The position numbers and the translations under genes are program-made. From positions 1 through 7,426 of the forward strand of contig JAITPE010000259.1 in assembly GCA_031289575.1 (NCBI GenBank): a stretch of 7,426 bases of DNA, written 5' to 3'. This DNA comes from Spirochaetia bacterium (GTDB lineage: Bacteria > Spirochaetota > UBA4802 > UBA5550). Shown in pieces: positions 5,126 through 7,426 of this stretch (the first letter of the stretch is position 1; each line of letters opens with the position of its first letter). The notes under the pieces were generated by a model that was given only the letters and a program-made list of their open reading frames with translations, did no database searches and was not told the origin of the DNA.

Positions 5126-7257
5126 ACGATTCAAACACAATAAATGAACAGACGCAGATAGAGCTGTTGAAACAAAGCGTTCAGGAGCTTGAAAAAGAGA
5201 ATAAGAAAAACAGGCGGGAGAACAAGCGCCTAAACGATCTGTTATCTTTGGAAAAGGCTGTAGCCTCGGCAAGGACAAACAAGCACGCTGTTTTGACTAT
5301 GGAACAGCAAAACCGCGACAAATACATGAAGCTTATTTTGGAGAACGGTCAGGATATGGTCTTGATCTTTGATAACACCGGACGGGTTGCCTACTGCACC
5401 AATGTATTCCTGACTACGGCCAATATTGACAATGTGAACCAGGTTTACGGCCGTACTTTTCACGAAATCTTCAACCGTTTAGCGGCTCCTGAATTGGTGA
5501 ACAGAATTTTTGAAACTTTGAAAAAATCAATGCGTTTAAAAACTCCGCTCTTGTCATCAGACACAATGGATTTCGGCGGAAGAACCCGTCATTATGTGCT
5601 TCAGATAAACCCGCTGTTCGACACTGCCGGCAAAAACGAGGGCGGTATACTGCTCTTTCATGACATAACCGAAATTATAGAAGCCCGCAAGGAGGCCGAA
5701 CGGGCAAGCCTTGCTAAATCGGATTTTCTTTCAAGCATGAGCCACGAGATGCGCACCCCGATGAACGCTATCATAGGCATGACCACATTGGCAAAGCTTT
5801 CCGATGATATTGAAAAAAAGGACTATTGTCTCTCGAAAATTGAAGATGCCTCTAACCATCTGCTGGGGGTCATCAACGATATTTTGGATATGTCGAAGAT
5901 CGAAGCGAATAAATTGGAACTATCTCATATTGCTTTTAATTTTGAAAAAATGCTTCAAAGAGTAGTGAATGTTATCAATTTCAAGGTAGATGAAAAGAAA
6001 CAGATTTTTACAGTCAATATAGACCGCAATATTCCGTTGAACCTTATAGGTGATGACCAGCGCCTTACTCAAGTCATAACCAACCTTCTCTCCAACGCTG
6101 TTAAATTTACACCCGAAGAGGGTTCCATAGATTTGAGTTCCAGCCTTTTGGCAAAAAAAGATGGCATATATACAATTCAAATAGCGGTAAAGGATTCAGG
6201 AATAGGCATATCCAAGGAACAGCAAATCCGTTTGTTCAAATCATTCCAGCAAGCCGAAAGCGGCACGACCCGCAAATTCGGCGGGACCGGTCTGGGCCTT
6301 GCCATATCCAAGCGGATTGTGGAAATGATGGATGGGGAAATTTGGGTCGAATCAGAGCTGGGCCAGGGTTCAGCCTTTATTTTCACAGCGAAGCTGAAAC
6401 GCGGCGAAAGGCGGAAAGACCTTAACATGCTTGATCCCGGCGTCAACTGGAGCAACATAAGAATCCTGGCTGTTGATGACACAGAAGACATTCGGAAATA
6501 CTTCGAGGCCGTTTCACAGCGTTTCGGGATCATTTGCAATACCGCGGAAAGCGGCGAAGAAGCCTTGATGATGATAAAGAAAAACCGCTATGACATCTAT
6601 TTTATAGACTGGAAAATGCCGGGCATGGACGGCATTGAGACAACCGGCCGCATAAAAGAGTATTTGAGAAACTCAACGGACAGCGGGTCAAAATCGGTAG
6701 TCATTATGATTTCGGCCGCGGACTGGAACTCCATTGAGGACAAGGCCAAAGGCGCCGGCGTGGATAAATTCATTCCCAAGCCTCTTTTTCCATCCGTAAT
6801 TGCCGATTGTCTCAACGAATGCCTTGGGACACAAGGTCTCCCCAGAAAGGAGGCGCAGTCCAGAACCGAAGATTTCAAAGATTTACGCATACTTTTAGCC
6901 GAGGATGTGGAGATCAACCGCGAAATTCTGATTTCCATTCTGGAGCCGGCCAATTTGTCAATCGACTGCGCCGAAAACGGCATAGAAGCCTTTAATATGT
7001 TCAGCGCAGCGCCCGGCAAGTACAGCCTTATTTTTATGGATGTGCAAATGCCCGAGATGGACGGCTACGAGGCTACCAAGCGCATCCGCGCCATGAATAT
7101 ACCGCGGGCAAAGACGATTCCGATCATTGCTATGACCGCCAATGTTTTTCGCGAGGATATTGAAAGATGTTTGGCCTCGGGCATGAACGGCCATGTGGGG
7201 AAACCTTTGGATGTTGATGATGTGTTTGAAAAACTAAAACTTTTCCTTGAAAAATAA
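5122..7257 (+). CDS. Cytoplasmic hybrid histidine kinase (PAS-HisKA-HATPase-REC-REC)
   Basis: Two-component sensor kinase of 711 aa. Order: a charged coiled-coil-like start (about 8-48), a PAS domain (about 68-190, with DNTGRVAYCTNVF), HisKA with the phospho-accepting His208 in SMSHEMRTPMNAI, and HATPase_c with the N box (Asn325 in NLLSNAVKF), G1 DSGIGIS (358-364), F box LFKSFQQ (371-377) and G2 GTGLGL (388-393). Two receivers follow. REC1 (about 446-565) has acidic D452/D453, phospho-acceptor D496, S531 and K553. REC2 (about 588-708) has E594/D595, D640, T672 and K694. All key residues are present, so both receivers look active. No membrane segment, HPt or output domain is seen, so phosphate must pass to a separate protein. 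The GTG start overlaps the FIST stop by four bases, which makes the FIST protein the likely input. Confidence 0.93.
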   Translation: MNDSNTINEQTQIELLKQSVQELEKENKKNRRENKRLNDLLSLEKAVASARTNKHAVLTMEQQNRDKYMKLILENGQDMVLIFDNTGRVAYCTNVFLTTANIDNVNQVYGRTFHEIFNRLAAPELVNRIFETLKKSMRLKTPLLSSDTMDFGGRTRHYVLQINPLFDTAGKNEGGILLFHDITEIIEARKEAERASLAKSDFLSSMSHEMRTPMNAIIGMTTLAKLSDDIEKKDYCLSKIEDASNHLLGVINDILDMSKIEANKLELSHIAFNFEKMLQRVVNVINFKVDEKKQIFTVNIDRNIPLNLIGDDQRLTQVITNLLSNAVKFTPEEGSIDLSSSLLAKKDGIYTIQIAVKDSGIGISKEQQIRLFKSFQQAESGTTRKFGGTGLGLAISKRIVEMMDGEIWVESELGQGSAFIFTAKLKRGERRKDLNMLDPGVNWSNIRILAVDDTEDIRKYFEAVSQRFGIICNTAESGEEALMMIKKNRYDIYFIDWKMPGMDGIETTGRIKEYLRNSTDSGSKSVVIMISAADWNSIEDKAKGAGVDKFIPKPLFPSVIADCLNECLGTQGLPRKEAQSRTEDFKDLRILLAEDVEINREILISILEPANLSIDCAENGIEAFNMFSAAPGKYSLIFMDVQMPEMDGYEATKRIRAMNIPRAKTIPIIAMTANVFREDIERCLASGMNGHVGKPLDVDDVFEKLKLFLEK

Positions 7258-7282
7258 ATACCTAAATTGAATGGATTTTAAC

Positions 7283-7426
7283 ATGAGCGTTTTTGAAAGC
7301 CTTTTTGATGTAATTGAAAACAGAAAGACAAAATCACCGGATGATTCTTACACAGCGGCGCTGATGGGTGAGGGAACAAAAAAAATTAATGCCAAAATAA
7401 TGGAAGAAGCGGCCGAGACCTGCGAG
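7283..7426 (+). CDS. hisE: Phosphoribosyl-ATP pyrophosphatase HisE, N-terminal part (cut by the window edge)
   Basis: HisE hydrolyses phosphoribosyl-ATP to phosphoribosyl-AMP, the second step of histidine biosynthesis. The 48 visible codons start MSVFESLFDVIENRKTKSPD and include SYTAALMGEGTKKIN, matching the family's usual N-terminus (L...I..R....P..SYTA.L...G..KI). They reach the metal-binding helix EEAAETCE (residues 41-48), typical of the MazG-like all-alpha pyrophosphatases. The usual length is about 90-110 aa, so roughly half is present. An in-frame ATG at 7271 would add four residues (MDFN); neither start has a strong ribosome binding site. The gene begins 25 bases after the kinase stop with no visible terminator between, so it may be cotranscribed with the FIST-kinase operon. 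Confidence 0.85.
   Translation, partial: MSVFESLFDVIENRKTKSPDDSYTAALMGEGTKKINAKIMEEAAETCE

Noticed and set aside
4376..5278. Long - strand frame (300 codons) opposite the FIST gene
   Set aside because: It is a shadow of the FIST and kinase genes, lacks recognisable motifs and is rich in Cys, Arg and His as expected of an antisense frame.
1..7426. CRISPR array, insertion sequence, tRNA or rRNA
   Set aside because: No regularly spaced identical repeats, transposase motifs, or tRNA/rRNA signatures were found on either strand by reading; the AACTT repeats are too degenerate and irregular for CRISPR.

Overview
The window looks like part of a bacterial chromosome in which host-style genes alternate with accessory DNA. 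The host-style genes (a membrane-anchored HtrA protease, a FIST sensor with a hybrid histidine kinase, and a hisE start) have mixed base composition with many GCC/GGC codons. Between and before them lie a GC-rich palindrome cluster, an AT-rich repeat tract and very AT-rich genes. The texture and gene content resemble a Treponema-like spirochaete, but that is an impression without a marker gene, and a clostridial host is not excluded.

Layout: 1-210 is a GC-rich stretch full of hairpins with no credible ORF. From 218 to 604 an AT-rich tract repeats the core AACTT about a dozen times, always on the + strand. From 1055 down to about 604, on the - strand, lies a gene of unknown family that appears to lack its start, to carry a one-base frameshift and to run into the repeat tract at its 3' end. 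A related repeat copy lies on its other side (1070-1090). htrA/degS-like follows at 1181-2311.

From 2394 to about 3869 is an AT-rich, tightly overlapping + strand cassette: a 36-aa ORF, a TIGR04255-family protein, a 173-aa partner, and an 18-aa ORF that reads like the remaining N-terminus of a further gene. The overlaps (10, 4 and 4 bases) suggest translational coupling. The function of TIGR04255 proteins is not established as far as I know, so this cassette is the best candidate here for an undescribed system.

From 3992 a second operon encodes a FIST-domain ligand sensor whose stop overlaps (GTGA) the start of a cytoplasmic PAS - HisKA - HATPase - REC - REC hybrid kinase. The likely logic is that FIST binds a small ligand and acts on the kinase, which passes phosphate to its own receivers; the output protein is not in the window. 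The first 48 codons of hisE (histidine biosynthesis) start 25 bases after the kinase stop and run off the right edge.
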